A program made the translations under genes and the position numbers. The notes beneath the pieces were generated by a model. The model was not told the origin of the DNA and searched no databases. It saw only the letters and a list, made by a program, of their open reading frames with translations. A stretch of 43,681 bases of DNA from Gammaproteobacteria bacterium HGW-Gammaproteobacteria-2 (GTDB taxonomy: Bacteria > Pseudomonadota > Gammaproteobacteria > Xanthomonadales > Xanthomonadaceae): positions 9,105 through 52,785 of the forward strand of contig PGZE01000022.1 of the NCBI GenBank assembly GCA_002840015.1, read 5' to 3'. Positions 1 through 13,323 of this stretch are shown piece after piece. How positions within the stretch are numbered: position 1 is the stretch's first letter; every line of letters starts with the position of its first letter.

Positions 1-98
1 AGTCCCGAGTCCCGAGTCCCGAGTCCCGAGTCCCGAGTCCCGAGTCCCGAGTCCCGAGTCCCGAGTCCCGAGTCCCGAGTCCCGAGTCCCGAGTCCCG
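1..98. repeat. 14-copy tandem heptamer array (AGTCCCG)n
   Basis: Fourteen uninterrupted copies of the 7-bp unit AGTCCCG fill the left edge of the window and end 7 bp before the atpD stop codon. Read along the atp mRNA the unit is CGGGACT. The array therefore lies just after atpD, where the atpD-atpC junction would be expected; it may continue beyond the window. Related but less regular copies occur at 1542-1570, 1669-1700, 2580-2615 and 2690-2720. Confidence 0.97.
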
Positions 99-105
99 AC
101 TGCTG

Positions 106-1700
<1,595 letters not shown>

Positions 1701-1709
1701 TTGTCTTGT

Positions 1710-2573
1710 TTACACTGCCGCCGCGCCGCCGACAATTTCTGAAATTTCCTGAGTGATCGCCGCTTGCCTGGCCTTGTTGTAAACCAGGTTCAGCGTGTCG
1801 ATCAGCTTGGTCGCGTTGTCCGATGCTGCCTTCATCGCCACCATGCGCGCGGCGTGCTCGGAAGCGAGGTTTTCGAGTACCGACTGATACACCACCGACT
1901 CGATGTAGCGGGTAAGTACATCATCGAGCACCTGCGCGGCATCGGGCTCGTAGATGTAATCCCAGTCATGCGCCGACTGCACCATGTCGGACGGCGGCAG
2001 CGGCAACAACTGCTGCACGGTAGCTACCTGACTCATGGTGTTGACGAAATCGTTGAAACACAGGTTGACGCGATCCAGGCTGGTATCGCAATAGGCATCA
2101 AGCATCACCTTGATTACGCCGATCAGCTTTTCGACCTGCGGCTTTTCGCCCAGATGGGTGACCGAGGCGCGCATGGTGATCTTGATCCGACGAAAGAAGG
2201 TAGTTGCCTTCTGGCCGATGCACACCAGATCGACCTCGACCCCGTTTTGTTGGTGCTGGCGGATCTCGCCAAGCAACTTGCGGAACAGGTTGGAGTTCAA
2301 ACCACCGCACAGGCCACGGTCAGTCGATACCACGATGTAGCCGACGCGCTTGATTGCACTGCGCTCGATCAGATACGGATGCTTGTACTCGGCGTTGGCA
2401 CGGGCGATATGACCAATCATCTGCTGCATCAGGCGCGCATACGGACGCGACGCCTTCATACGCTCTTGCGCCTTGCGGATTTTCGATGCCGAGACCATTT
2501 CGAGCGCGCGCGTCACCTTGCGGGTGCTCATCACGCTCTTGATCTTGGTTTTAATTTCGCGGCCGCCTGCCAT
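1710..2573 (-). CDS. atpG: F1Fo ATP synthase subunit gamma
   Basis: Subunit gamma is the central rotor stalk linking the c-ring to the alpha3beta3 head; one copy is needed per enzyme. The 287-residue product starts [14 protein letters not shown] and ends with the conserved helix [18 protein letters not shown], both typical of the family. The start is the ATG at 2573. Its only Shine-Dalgarno-like element is a weak GAG immediately followed by six A residues, and that GAG is the last part of the heptamer-repeat block at 2580-2615. The gene lies between atpA (154-bp spacer) and atpD (194-bp spacer); these are the two long spacers of the operon and both carry convergent repeat blocks. The rest of the operon is tightly packed. 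Confidence 0.97.
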   Translation of the reverse strand: MAGGREIKTKIKSVMSTRKVTRALEMVSASKIRKAQERMKASRPYARLMQQMIGHIARANAEYKHPYLIERSAIKRVGYIVVSTDRGLCGGLNSNLFRKLLGEIRQHQQNGVEVDLVCIGQKATTFFRRIKITMRASVTHLGEKPQVEKLIGVIKVMLDAYCDTSLDRVNLCFNDFVNTMSQVATVQQLLPLPPSDMVQSAHDWDYIYEPDAAQVLDDVLTRYIESVVYQSVLENLASEHAARMVAMKAASDNATKLIDTLNLVYNKARQAAITQEISEIVGGAAAV

Positions 2574-2579
2574 TTTTTT

Positions 2580-2720
2580 CTCGGGACTGGGGACTCGGGG
2601 CTGGGGACTCGGGGAAACACCCCGCGCTCTGCGCCTTCGTCGTTGTCTATTCGGGCCTCGCTGCCTCGGTTACTCGTGACGCGCTTTCGCGAGTCCCGAG
2701 TCCCGAGTCCCGAGTCCCGG
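2580..2720 (-). repeat. Convergent heptamer-repeat pair between atpA and atpG
   Basis: The atpA-atpG spacer holds a block of CGGGACT/GGGGACT units at 2580-2615 and an oppositely oriented block of (AGTCCCG)-type units at 2690-2720, about 75 bp apart. In the mRNA the two could form a stem whose 3' arm ends directly at the AAAAAA run before the atpG start codon, covering the only Shine-Dalgarno-like bases of atpG. The repeat arms are visible in the sequence; the fold and its effect are inferred. Confidence 0.75.
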
Positions 2721-2726
2721 CTCCTG

Positions 2727-4274
2727 TTACCAGCTACCTGATGCCTTGAACTCGGCGATACCCTGCTTGAAGCTGGCTTCAATCGCGTCATTCCAGTCAC
2801 CGCTGTCGGTAACCTTGTCCATCAACTCGCCCTGGGTGTTGGCGAAATGTGCGTGCAGGCCTTCCTCGAACGCCAGCACCTTGGCCATCGGCACGTCGTC
2901 GATATAGCCTTCGTTGACCGCATAGATCGACAGCGCCATCTGCGCGATGGTCATCGGCGCGTACTGCTTCTGCTTCATCAACTCGGTGACGCGCTGGCCG
3001 CGCTCGAGCTGCTTGCGGGTGGCTTCGTCGAGATCGGATGCGAACTGCGAGAACGCCGCCAACTCGCGGTACTGTGCCAGCGCGATGCGGATGCCGCCGG
3101 AGAGCTTCTTGATGACCTTGGTCTGTGCCGCGCCACCGACGCGCGACACCGAGATGCCGGCGTTCACTGCCGGGCGAATGCCGGCATTGAACAGATCGGT
3201 TTCCAGGAAGATCTGGCCATCGGTGATCGAGATCACGTTGGTCGGCACGAACGCCGACACGTCGCCGGCCTGGGTTTCGATGATTGGCAGCGCGGTGAGC
3301 GAGCCGGTCTTACCCTTGACCGCGCCGTTGGTGAACTTCTCGACGTATTCTTCGTTGACGCGCGCGGCGCGCTCAAGCAGACGCGAATGCAGATAGAACA
3401 CGTCGCCGGGATACGCTTCGCGGCCCGGTGGGCGGCGCAGCAACAACGAGATCTGGCGATACGCCACCGCCTGCTTGGACAGATCGTCGTACACGATCAA
3501 CGCGTCTTCACCACGGTCGCGGAAATACTCGCCCATGGTGCAACCAGAGTACGGCGCGATGAACTGCATCGCCGCCGATTCCGACGCGGTAGCCGCAACC
3601 ACGATGGTGTGCGCCATGGCGCCGTTCTCTTCCAGCTTGCGTACCACGCCCGCAACCGAGCTCGACTTCTGGCCGATGGCGACGTAGATGCACTTAACGC
3701 CCTTGCCTTTCTGGTTGATGATGGCGTCAATCGCCAGCGCGGTCTTGCCGGTCTGGCGATCGCCGATGATCAGCTCGCGCTGACCACGGCCGATCGGAAT
3801 CATCGAGTCGACTGACTTGTAACCGGTCTGCACCGGCTGTGAGACCGACTTGCGCCAGATCACGCCTGGCGCCACCTTTTCGACCGGCGCCGATTGCTCG
3901 GCATTGATCGCACCCTTGCCGTCGATCGGCTCACCCAGCGCGTTGACCACGCGGCCAAGCAACTGGTTGCCAATCGGCACTTCCAGAATGCGGCCGGTGG
4001 TCTTGGCGGTATCGCCTTCGCGCAGGTGCTCGTAGTCGCCCAGCACCACGGCGCCGACCGAATCGCGTTCCAGGTTGAGCGCCAGTGCGAACGTGTTGTT
4101 CGGCAGTTCAATCATTTCACCGGCCATCACGTCGGCCAGGCCGTGTACGCGCACAATGCCGTCGGAAACGCTGGTCAGCGTTCCTTCATTGCGCGCCTCG
4201 GCAGCCAGTTGCGCCTTGTCGATGCGGTTCTTGATCAGTTCGCTGATTTCAGATGGGTTGAGCTGCGTCTGCAT
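2727..4274 (-). CDS. atpA: F1Fo ATP synthase subunit alpha
   Basis: The alpha subunit forms the non-catalytic nucleotide sites of the F1 hexamer. The 515-residue product shows GDRQTGKT (P-loop) near residue 170, the [16 protein letters not shown] segment and the [19 protein letters not shown] signature. The ATG at 4274 ([10 protein letters not shown]) is preferred to an upstream in-frame codon at 4292 because it matches the family and has AAGGGA about eight bases upstream. atpH ends 54 bp before it. No substitutions at key residues were noticed. Confidence 0.98.
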   Translation of the reverse strand: MQTQLNPSEISELIKNRIDKAQLAAEARNEGTLTSVSDGIVRVHGLADVMAGEMIELPNNTFALALNLERDSVGAVVLGDYEHLREGDTAKTTGRILEVPIGNQLLGRVVNALGEPIDGKGAINAEQSAPVEKVAPGVIWRKSVSQPVQTGYKSVDSMIPIGRGQRELIIGDRQTGKTALAIDAIINQKGKGVKCIYVAIGQKSSSVAGVVRKLEENGAMAHTIVVAATASESAAMQFIAPYSGCTMGEYFRDRGEDALIVYDDLSKQAVAYRQISLLLRRPPGREAYPGDVFYLHSRLLERAARVNEEYVEKFTNGAVKGKTGSLTALPIIETQAGDVSAFVPTNVISITDGQIFLETDLFNAGIRPAVNAGISVSRVGGAAQTKVIKKLSGGIRIALAQYRELAAFSQFASDLDEATRKQLERGQRVTELMKQKQYAPMTIAQMALSIYAVNEGYIDDVPMAKVLAFEEGLHAHFANTQGELMDKVTDSGDWNDAIEASFKQGIAEFKASGSW

Positions 4275-4328
4275 GGGACATCCCTTGGTCAACCGGCCTG
4301 GGCCGGCGCTTGCATCAAAAGTGATCGG

Positions 4329-4856
4329 TCATTGCGCCAGCGCGGCACCCAGCCGCGCCAGCTTGGTACGAATCGAACCATCGATTACCACATCGCCGGC
4401 GGCAATTACCGCGCCACCAATCAATGCGGGGTCGATCGCTGTTTCAATGGCCACATTGCGGCCAAAACGCCGGGTCAGTGCCTGCCGAATCTGTTCGATC
4501 TGCGCGTCATCCAGCCCAGTGGCGGCGGTCACCGTTGCCTTCACCACCCGATCTTCCTCGGCACGCAGTGCCTCGAACTGGGCGGCGATGTCCGGCAGCA
4601 ATTCGAGCCGGCGATTCGTTGCCAACAGCGCCAACAGTGCGCGGAAACGGTCATCGGCCTGCGCCGGCAGCACCAGCTCGACCAGTGCCTCACCCTGCCA
4701 GCGCGGGTTGCCCAACACCGCGCTGACGCGCGGATCAAGAACTGCGGCAGCGGTAAACCCGAGCATCTGCGACCAGGCCGGTAAACAGCCATGATCACGT
4801 GCAACCGAAAACACCGCGCGGGCGTAGGGGCGTGCGAGAGTCGATGCGTTGCTCAT
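4329..4856 (-). CDS. atpH: F1Fo ATP synthase subunit delta (OSCP)
   Basis: Subunit delta ties the peripheral stalk (b2) to the top of F1. The 175-residue protein begins MSNASTLARPYARAVF, the typical delta N-terminus, and ends with the family segment VVIDGSIRTKLARLGAAL. The ATG at 4856 is selected: it lies one base after the atpF stop (TGACATG), implying translational coupling. The open frame to the right (to 4922) runs into atpF and is not used. Confidence 0.96.
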   Translation of the reverse strand: MSNASTLARPYARAVFSVARDHGCLPAWSQMLGFTAAAVLDPRVSAVLGNPRWQGEALVELVLPAQADDRFRALLALLATNRRLELLPDIAAQFEALRAEEDRVVKATVTAATGLDDAQIEQIRQALTRRFGRNVAIETAIDPALIGGAVIAAGDVVIDGSIRTKLARLGAALAQ

Positions 4857-4857
4857 G

Positions 4858-5328
4858 TCAAATCTCGGCCGCCAGCTCGTCGAGCAGGGCTTTGTGCGTC
4901 GCCGGATTGATCTCACGACCAATCAGCTTGCCGGCACCAGCCACGGCCAGACCCGCCACCTGCCGGCGCAGATCTTCCCTGGCGCGGTGCGCTGCCGCGT
5001 CGATGTCGGCCAGTGCTGCGGCCTTCTGGCGATTGGCTTCCGCGACCGCTTCAAGCTTGGCCTGATCGATGATCTGGTTGCCGCGCGAATGGGCCTGCTC
5101 AATGATCTCGTTGGCCTTGGTACGGGCCTCCTTGATCACGTCATTGACCTTTTCCTGCGCTTGCGCCAGATCACGCTGGCTGCGCTCGGCGGATGCGAGA
5201 CCTTCAGCAATGCGCTTTTGCCGTTCTTCGATGGCCGCCAGCAGCGGCGGCCAGATGAACTTCATCGTGAAACCGATGAGAAGCGCAAAACTGAACGCCT
5301 GCAGTAAAAAAGTTGCATTCAGGTTCAT
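4858..5328 (-). CDS. atpF: F1Fo ATP synthase subunit b
   Basis: Subunit b is the membrane-anchored peripheral stalk. The 156-residue protein has one N-terminal membrane helix (about residues 5-25, [20 protein letters not shown]) followed by a long charged, alanine-rich helix predicted to form the b-dimer coiled coil. Length is normal for proteobacteria (156). It sits between atpE (96-bp gap) and atpH (1-bp gap) in the operon order c-b-delta. Confidence 0.97.
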   Translation of the reverse strand: MNLNATFLLQAFSFALLIGFTMKFIWPPLLAAIEERQKRIAEGLASAERSQRDLAQAQEKVNDVIKEARTKANEIIEQAHSRGNQIIDQAKLEAVAEANRQKAAALADIDAAAHRAREDLRRQVAGLAVAGAGKLIGREINPATHKALLDELAAEI

Positions 5329-5424
5329 GGTGCTCTCCCGATGGTCGGTAAGTGGCTGCCGTCGTCAACGCGGCAAGCCACCGGTTCGTGCAGGCCACAT
5401 GCGCGGCCGGCAATCACCCCGGAA

Positions 5425-6952
<1,528 letters not shown>

Positions 6953-7016
6953 GTTCGGTTCCGGTTTTCACAGTAAAAAGGGGCCGGCGAGCACAACCGC
7001 GCTACCGAGACCGCAA

Positions 7017-7045
7017 AGTATAGCAGGCGATTGCCGCCCGGTAAA
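7017..7045 (-). promoter_or_regulatory. Candidate sigma70 promoter of the atp operon
   Basis: Read on the minus strand there is a TTTACC -35 hexamer (7045-7040), a 17-bp spacer and a TATACT -10 hexamer (7022-7017). Transcription would start near 7010, leaving a leader of about 58 bases before the GTG of atpI. The box similarity and ideal spacing are seen in the sequence; activity is inferred. Confidence 0.55.
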
Positions 7046-7117
7046 AGGGGGGTTGCGCGCGGCAGGGTGTGCGAGCGCAATCTGGCAGCCTGCGGATATT
7101 GCCGGGCAGCAGACCAC

Positions 7118-10100
7118 TCAACCCGGATCGGGATTGCGCAGGAAGCGTGCCATCGACGCGCCGGCGCGCGCCGGCTCAAACTCGGCGGCGACATCGACAA
7201 AGCCGCGCAGAACCGCCACTTCCTGCGCTTTGCGGTTGAGGCCATCGCGCACCTCAGGGCTGGCGCCGGCCTGCAGCAGTCGTCGTACCACGCTGGCCAA
7301 GCCATGCAAAGCGGCCAGATGCAACGGTGCAAAACCGCGTCCTTCACGGCTGTCCAGCGCCACCCGCTCGGCAAGCAGGCGATCAAGGGCTGCCAGGATG
7401 ACGGTCTCGTCGCATTGCGCGCCGGTGTCGGCGCGCGCACCGAGCAACAACAGCAACGGCGTGTGGCCACTGTCGCTGACCGGGTCGGGCGCGGCACCCG
7501 ACACCAGCAAGGTATCGAGCAAGTCGAGCGCGTGCTGGCGATCACGGCACTGGAATAAAAATTGCGCGGCGTAGTGCAGCGGCGCATGGCCTTGATCGTC
7601 CAACACGTCGATCCGCGCACGCCGCGACAACAGGCGCTTGACCAGTTCGGTGAGGCCCAATGCACATGCCACCATCAGCGGGGTTACCCCACCCGGCAGC
7701 GGTTGATCGACCAGCGCACCGCCAGCCAGCAGACACTCCACAATTTCCGCCTGCCGCATGCTGACCGCCGCCGATAGCGGGGTGGCCCCAGTATTGGCGG
7801 CAAGCGATGGGTCAGCGCCAGCACGCAGCAGACGCTCAACAATGGCGCGTTGGCCGCCACCGGCGGCACGCAACAAGGCGGTACAACCCTGTGCGTCCTG
7901 GGCGTTGATCGGCATCCCCAATGCCAGCAGACGTTCGATCGCGAGCAGGTCGCCGGTCATCGCCGCAGCGGGCACATCCGCGGGCCGCAGGGCACGATTC
8001 GGCAACGGCCACAATGGCCATTGCAGCCAACGCACCAGATCATGGTGGCCATTGGCCAGCGCGATGCCTTGCGCAGTCTGGCCATCCGGCGCACGCGCGT
8101 TGACTGCGGCGCCGTGTCGCACCAGCACCCGCACTGACAAGTCGCTGCCGACGGTACAGGCGATATGCAGCGCAGTAAAGCCGCGTGCGTCGCGGCGGCC
8201 CGAATCCACGCCCATCGCCAGCAGCCTATCCAGCAACAATGGCCAATCCAGACGCGCGGCCAGGCACACGCTGGGCGTGCCTTGCGCGTCGGGCGCGAAT
8301 GGATCGACTCCGCACGCCAGCAATTCCAGCGCCAGTTGTTCGGCGCGCTCGGGATCATCAACACCGGCAACGCATGCGCTCAGATAACGCGCCAGGCCAC
8401 CAGCACCCGCCGGGCTGATGGCGCGATCCAGCAACCGACGCAGGCCCGCCGCACCGGCCTCACCGCGATCCAGCAGGGAAAACAGTACGCTGTCCTGGAC
8501 GCCATGCGCGCGATCCGCCTGCGCGCCGTGCGCCAATAACCAGGGAACAATTTCGGGCTTGGCGTCATCGATGCAATCACGCAACAGCGCATCGCGCGCC
8601 GCAGGTTCTGGCCTGGCCATTTCAAGCATTGCCTGCGCCTGCACAAGATCACCGGCGCCAAGCGCTGCGCGCAACAACTCCACTGGCGTGCGCTCTTCAC
8701 CGGCAGCGCCCATCGCATCGCTCTGAATACTGGCCGGCAGCGTTTGCTCTGGCTCCAGTACCGCAACCAGGCGCCAGCGCCCCGCCGTCATGGCGTGCTC
8801 TATCGGTCGCTTGCCTTGTTGGTCGCTTTGCTCGCGATCCACACCAATCGCCAACAGCAAGGCGATCACTTCCGGCTCGTTGTTCGGCGACAGGCATGCC
8901 AGCGCCAGCGCGTTGCGGCCCTGCGCGTCGCACACCAGAACATCCAGCCCAGGCTGCTCGGCCAGATGTTGCAACACGGCGATGTTGCCATTGTTGGCAG
9001 CTTCCAGCAGCGGCGTCATGCCGGCAGTGTCACGGGCATTGCAGTCGGCTCCGGCGGCAAGCAAGGCTTCGACGATTTCGCAATTGCCGACCTGGCAAGC
9101 CAGCACCAATGCACTGCGCTGGTTTGCGTCGCGGGCATCAACTTTTGCCTTGTGGCGCAACAGCAAGCTCACCCCGGCGGCATCGTCCTCACCAGCGCTG
9201 GCGGCGTGCAATGCCGGTTGACCGGCATCGGGCGCTGGCGATGCGCCGCGCTCGAGCAACAGCCGCGCGATTCGCCAGTTCGCCACCGCGCAGGCCATGG
9301 CCAGCGGGGCTTGACCTTCGTGATTGAGCACATCGAGTGCAGCTCCCGCATCGAGCAGCGCCGCCACCACACCCGGATCGCTGGAGCGTGCCGCGTGATG
9401 CAATGGCGTGTTGCCGTCGCTATCGGCAACGCCCATGTCTGCGCCATTGGCAAGCAACATGCTGACCGCATCGAGCCGCCCTTGCCAACTGTCGCGCGTC
9501 GCCGCAAGCAGCGGGCTGAGCCCGGCATGCACGCGATTGATGTCGATGCCGCGTTCGAGCAAGGCACGCAGAACACGAAGATCGGGCAACAACGCGGCAA
9601 GCATCGCCAACGTGCGCTGATCGGACGCGTCATCCGCTGGCAAGGCATGCACATCGGCGCCAGCCGCAATCAAGGCCAGCGCGTTTTCACTCTCGCCATC
9701 GCCTATCGCGCGATAAAGCGCCTGCGCATCGTTTGGGTTGCTGGCTGAGGCTTCGATTTCCGGCTCAACCCGCTGTGTCGCATCCCATTCGCGAGTCAGT
9801 ACCGGCTCGACCCGGGCTGATGGCTGCGTGATCCTGGTTTCGCCGGCAGCCGTCAGCGCGCGGTTTGTGCGGCTGGGCAATGCCAGCAAGACCTGCACCG
9901 CTGTGGCCAGCACAAGATGGCCAAACAACAGCGGCGCACGCGAAGCGTCATTGAACAAGGGCTCTGGCCAGACCAGCAGCAACCCCGCCAACACCACTGC
10001 CAGCAAGGCGATGGCCGCAATCAGGCCAAACGCATCGCTGCTGTCGCTACCTTCATCACCATCGCGGCCAGCTGCGAGCAATGCACGAAAATTGCCGCCT

Positions 10101-10492
10101 ACTCGTGCTGCGCGCACAAAGCTCGGCCAGGTATTCCACAGGGCCAACAACAGCAGGCCGGCAACCGAACACAGCACCAGCAACGACTCAATGCCCGGAT
10201 AGGCGAGGAACATCTTCAGTGGCCAGGCAATGGCAACGGCCGCTGCAAGATAGGGCAAGGCATAAAGCAAGGCGCTGGCCAGCAGGTCGCGTCCGCGCTT
10301 GCCCCAGCTTTCATCGCGTGGCCGCCACGCCAAGGCATTGCCCGCTGCCAGAGCCAGTGGTGCCTGCGCCAGCCACAGGCCCAACAGTGCAATCGGATTC
10401 GGCACCACGAGGGGCAGCATGGCAAGCACAGCGCCCAGAACCAACGCCGGCAGCACAACCTGCGGATTGGTCTGATGTCGCAGATTAATCAT
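7118..10492 (-). CDS. Giant membrane-anchored ankyrin-repeat protein
   Basis: This 1124-residue protein has an N-terminal membrane part (about residues 10-225) with hydrophobic stretches near 13-55, 75-105, 110-135, 160-185 and 195-215. A polar linker rich in charged residues follows. The rest, from about 255 to 1110, is ankyrin repeats, recognisable by recurring G-x-T-PLHxAA..G...VVxxLL..GA units such as DGNTPLHHAARSSDPGVV. About two dozen repeats can be counted by eye. Ankyrin arrays bind partner proteins; no enzyme domain is seen. The ATG at 10492 is favoured over a TTG at 10516, although neither has a clear ribosome binding site. It lies between the atp operon and the divergent S9 peptidase. 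The C-terminal repeats would face the cytoplasm or periplasm depending on topology, which I cannot decide. No function is assigned. Confidence 0.9.
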   Translation of the reverse strand: MINLRHQTNPQVVLPALVLGAVLAMLPLVVPNPIALLGLWLAQAPLALAAGNALAWRPRDESWGKRGRDLLASALLYALPYLAAAVAIAWPLKMFLAYPGIESLLVLCSVAGLLLLALWNTWPSFVRAARVGGNFRALLAAGRDGDEGSDSSDAFGLIAAIALLAVVLAGLLLVWPEPLFNDASRAPLLFGHLVLATAVQVLLALPSRTNRALTAAGETRITQPSARVEPVLTREWDATQRVEPEIEASASNPNDAQALYRAIGDGESENALALIAAGADVHALPADDASDQRTLAMLAALLPDLRVLRALLERGIDINRVHAGLSPLLAATRDSWQGRLDAVSMLLANGADMGVADSDGNTPLHHAARSSDPGVVAALLDAGAALDVLNHEGQAPLAMACAVANWRIARLLLERGASPAPDAGQPALHAASAGEDDAAGVSLLLRHKAKVDARDANQRSALVLACQVGNCEIVEALLAAGADCNARDTAGMTPLLEAANNGNIAVLQHLAEQPGLDVLVCDAQGRNALALACLSPNNEPEVIALLLAIGVDREQSDQQGKRPIEHAMTAGRWRLVAVLEPEQTLPASIQSDAMGAAGEERTPVELLRAALGAGDLVQAQAMLEMARPEPAARDALLRDCIDDAKPEIVPWLLAHGAQADRAHGVQDSVLFSLLDRGEAGAAGLRRLLDRAISPAGAGGLARYLSACVAGVDDPERAEQLALELLACGVDPFAPDAQGTPSVCLAARLDWPLLLDRLLAMGVDSGRRDARGFTALHIACTVGSDLSVRVLVRHGAAVNARAPDGQTAQGIALANGHHDLVRWLQWPLWPLPNRALRPADVPAAAMTGDLLAIERLLALGMPINAQDAQGCTALLRAAGGGQRAIVERLLRAGADPSLAANTGATPLSAAVSMRQAEIVECLLAGGALVDQPLPGGVTPLMVACALGLTELVKRLLSRRARIDVLDDQGHAPLHYAAQFLFQCRDRQHALDLLDTLLVSGAAPDPVSDSGHTPLLLLLGARADTGAQCDETVILAALDRLLAERVALDSREGRGFAPLHLAALHGLASVVRRLLQAGASPEVRDGLNRKAQEVAVLRGFVDVAAEFEPARAGASMARFLRNPDPG

Positions 10493-10695
10493 GCGACAGC
10501 GGCCGCGCAGCGGCAATTGAAAACATCGGCGACAGCGAACAGTTCATATCCGTTTGCATAACGGCGCGGGGGCGCCATGATCGGCCAAGGATAACCGCAC
10601 TGGCAGGGTTCTTCGCAAATGTCGGCACATTTGGCAGTCGTCAGTAATCGCAGTTCCGGGTTAGTCTCGCCTTTTGCATCTTGCTGGAGATCACC

Positions 10696-13044
10696 ATGCG
10701 CAGCACTGTCGCACTCCTCGCACTGGCATTTGCTCTGCCGATCAACGCCCAACCCCTGACCCTGGATCAGGTCATGGCCGACCCGGACTGGATCGGCAAC
10801 CCGGTAGAAGCGGTTTGGTGGCAACTGGACGGCAACACCATCGCCTATCAGCAAAAACAGATCGGAAGCACCATCCGTGATCGCATCGTACTCGACCTCG
10901 CCAGCGGCACCAGCAGGGTAGCTGCGCCGGCACAGGCGGCAACACTCGATCCGGCCAGCGTGGTGTTTGATCGCGCACGTCAGCGTGCGCTGTTTGTTCG
11001 CAATGGCGATGTGTTTGTGCGCACTCTCGCCACTGGTGCGCTGCGCCAGCTCAGCGCCAGCGCGGAAAGCGAAGCCGACCCGATGTTCAGCGCCGATCAA
11101 CAGGCTGCGTTGTGGCGGGTAGGCAATGACTGGTTTGCGCTGAACTTCAGCGAAGGTGTAGCCCGTGCCGTGGCATTGCCGCGCACCGAAAAAGACCCGC
11201 AAGCCGATCCCGACGCCGATGATCTGCGCAGCAATCAACTGCGCCTGATCAGCACCCTGGCGGGTGATCGCGAGCAACGCAAGGCCACGCAGCAACGTGA
11301 ACAGGACTTGCGCAAGGCCGACCCCTCACGCGCAGCAGCGCCCGTGTACCTGGGTGATGACATCGAGATTCAGGCCAGCAGCCTGTCACCCGATAGCCGC
11401 TGGTTGCTGATCGTCACCACCGCCAAGAACGGTGACAAGGGCAAGGCCGGCAAGATGCCCAAATATGTCACCGAAACGGGCTACGAGGAGTTCGAGGATG
11501 TGCGCACGCGGGTGGGCCGCAAAACCCCACTGGCACACAGCCTGAAATTGATCGACCTGAGCGATGGCAGCATCTCGACACTGGACCTCAAGGCACTGCC
11601 GGGGATCGACAAGGACCCGCTCTCCCGCCTGCGCAAGGCTGCCGGAAAAGACCCGCTCAAGGGCCTGCGTGCGGTCACCAGCGACACCCCGTTATGGAAC
11701 CGCAGCGGTGATCGCGCCGCGATCGTGTTGCGCGCAATCGACAACAAGGATCGCTGGATCGTCAGCCTCGATCCGGCCGACAAATCGCTGAGCACGCGGC
11801 ACCGCCTCACCGATCCGGGCTGGATCAACTGGAGTTTCAACGATCTGGGCTGGATGCCCGATGACCGCTCACTCTGGCTGCTGTCCGAGCAAAACGGCTA
11901 CTCGCACCTGTATCTGGCGCCGGCCGGCAAAGCCGCCAAGGCACTGACCGCCGGCAACTGGGAAGTATCACAGCCCGCGCTCAGTGCCGACGGTCAGCGT
12001 TTCTACTTCGTCTGCAACCGCCAGTCGCCCGGTGATTACGAACTATGCGCACTGGACATGAAATCCGCCGCCGTGCGCGAGTTGACCGCACTCGACGGCG
12101 TCGAGAACTTCGTGCTGTCGCCCGATCAACAACACCTCGTGTTGCGCCATTCGGGCAGTTATCTGCCGCCGCAACTGAGCGTGATGGCTGCCGATGGCAG
12201 TGCCCTGCGCCAGCTCACCGACACCCGCAGCGAGGCGTTCAAAGCACAGCAATGGATCGCACCACAGCTCGTGCAGGTGCCCTCCAAGCACGGCGCCGGC
12301 AGCATTGCCGCAAAGCTGTATCGCCCTGATGCCCTGCAGCCGGGCAAGCGCTATCCGGTGGTGATGTTCGTACACGGTGCCGGCTACTTGCAGAACGTAT
12401 GGTCGCGCTACCCCAATTATTTCCGTGAGCAGATGTTCCATAACCTGCTGGTGCAGCGTGGTTATATCGTGCTGGACATGGATTACCGCGGCTCGGCCGG
12501 CTATGGCCGTGACTGGCGGACCGCCATTTACCGGCAGATGGGTCATCCCGAATTGGACGACTATCTCGACGGCATCGACTGGCTGGTCGACAACCAGCAG
12601 GCTGATCGCAGCAAAATCGGAATCTATGGCGGCAGCTATGGCGGTTTCATGGCGTTCATGGCATTGCTGCGAGCGCCCGATGCGTTCCTCGCTGGCGCCG
12701 CGTTGCGCCCGGTCACCGACTGGACGATGTACAACCACGAGTACACCGCCAACATCCTCAACACCCCGGATATCGACCCCGAGGCCTACCGCATCAGCTC
12801 ACCGATCGAGTACGCGCAGAACCTCAAGGGCCATCTGCTGATCGCACACGGCATGATCGATGACAATGTGTTCTATCAAGATTCGGTGCGTTTCACGCAG
12901 CGCCTGATCGAGCTGAAGAAGGCGAACTGGGAACTCGCCAGCTACCCGCTGGAACGGCACGGCTTCGTGCATCCGGAAAGTTGGTACGACCAATACCGGC
13001 GCATCCTGGATCTGTTCGAGCGAACGTTGAAAACGACACCCTGA
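10696..13044 (+). CDS. Exported S9 family (prolyl oligopeptidase/DPP-like) peptidase
   Basis: The 782-residue product begins with a signal peptide (MRSTVALLALAFALPINAQ), so it acts in the periplasm or outside. Residues from about 25 to 520 form a beta-propeller of the DPP IV/S9 type, and the C-terminal quarter is an alpha/beta hydrolase. The catalytic triad can be placed: Ser647 in GGSYGG, Asp722 in HGMIDDNV and His755 in ERHGF. The family removes dipeptides or N-blocked residues from peptides, often after proline; exact specificity is not readable. The ATG at 10696 has GGAGA six bases upstream and is preferred to a TTG at 10681. It is transcribed away from the ankyrin gene. A REP-like element follows it. 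Confidence 0.93.
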   Translation: MRSTVALLALAFALPINAQPLTLDQVMADPDWIGNPVEAVWWQLDGNTIAYQQKQIGSTIRDRIVLDLASGTSRVAAPAQAATLDPASVVFDRARQRALFVRNGDVFVRTLATGALRQLSASAESEADPMFSADQQAALWRVGNDWFALNFSEGVARAVALPRTEKDPQADPDADDLRSNQLRLISTLAGDREQRKATQQREQDLRKADPSRAAAPVYLGDDIEIQASSLSPDSRWLLIVTTAKNGDKGKAGKMPKYVTETGYEEFEDVRTRVGRKTPLAHSLKLIDLSDGSISTLDLKALPGIDKDPLSRLRKAAGKDPLKGLRAVTSDTPLWNRSGDRAAIVLRAIDNKDRWIVSLDPADKSLSTRHRLTDPGWINWSFNDLGWMPDDRSLWLLSEQNGYSHLYLAPAGKAAKALTAGNWEVSQPALSADGQRFYFVCNRQSPGDYELCALDMKSAAVRELTALDGVENFVLSPDQQHLVLRHSGSYLPPQLSVMAADGSALRQLTDTRSEAFKAQQWIAPQLVQVPSKHGAGSIAAKLYRPDALQPGKRYPVVMFVHGAGYLQNVWSRYPNYFREQMFHNLLVQRGYIVLDMDYRGSAGYGRDWRTAIYRQMGHPELDDYLDGIDWLVDNQQADRSKIGIYGGSYGGFMAFMALLRAPDAFLAGAALRPVTDWTMYNHEYTANILNTPDIDPEAYRISSPIEYAQNLKGHLLIAHGMIDDNVFYQDSVRFTQRLIELKKANWELASYPLERHGFVHPESWYDQYRRILDLFERTLKTTP

Positions 13045-13103
13045 AGAGGCCGGCAACGCGACCTGGCGCGGCACACAATGCGGTGCGCGTTGCCCGCAGC
13101 CAT

Positions 13104-13210
13104 GGTCGCCCACAGGGTGGGCTCGTGCAGCGGGGCTTCAAGGCGTTTGTGGGAGCGCGCCTTGCGCGCGAAGCTTTCGCAAGTTTGTTCGCCGGCAGGC
13201 CGGCTCCCAC
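13104..13210. repeat. REP-like extragenic palindromic element, copy 1
   Basis: In the 279-bp gap between the convergent S9 peptidase and EamA genes lies an imperfect palindrome: GTGGGAGC at 13149-13156 and GCTCCCAC at 13203-13210 enclose a core GCGCGCGAAGC...TTCGCCGGCAGGCCGG. Just before it, 13104-13130 carries a GGTCGCCCACAG.GTGGGCTCGT module. Both modules recur at 18377-18496. Such elements are typical multicopy extragenic repeats; here the location between convergent genes would also allow a terminator role. The rest of 13045-13323 shows no gene. Confidence 0.75.
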
Positions 13211-13323
13211 GACGGCACGGATTGGCACCAGCGAGTAACACCGTTGCTAAAGGCAGGCATTCACGCCCGCCCTGTGAGAGATCACCCTTGTGAGAACCCA
13301 CCCTGCGGGCGACTGCCATGCGC

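Noticed and set aside
1..98. CRISPR-like array
   Set aside because: The units are 7 bp with no spacers; it is a simple tandem repeat. No CRISPR array or cas gene is present anywhere in the window.
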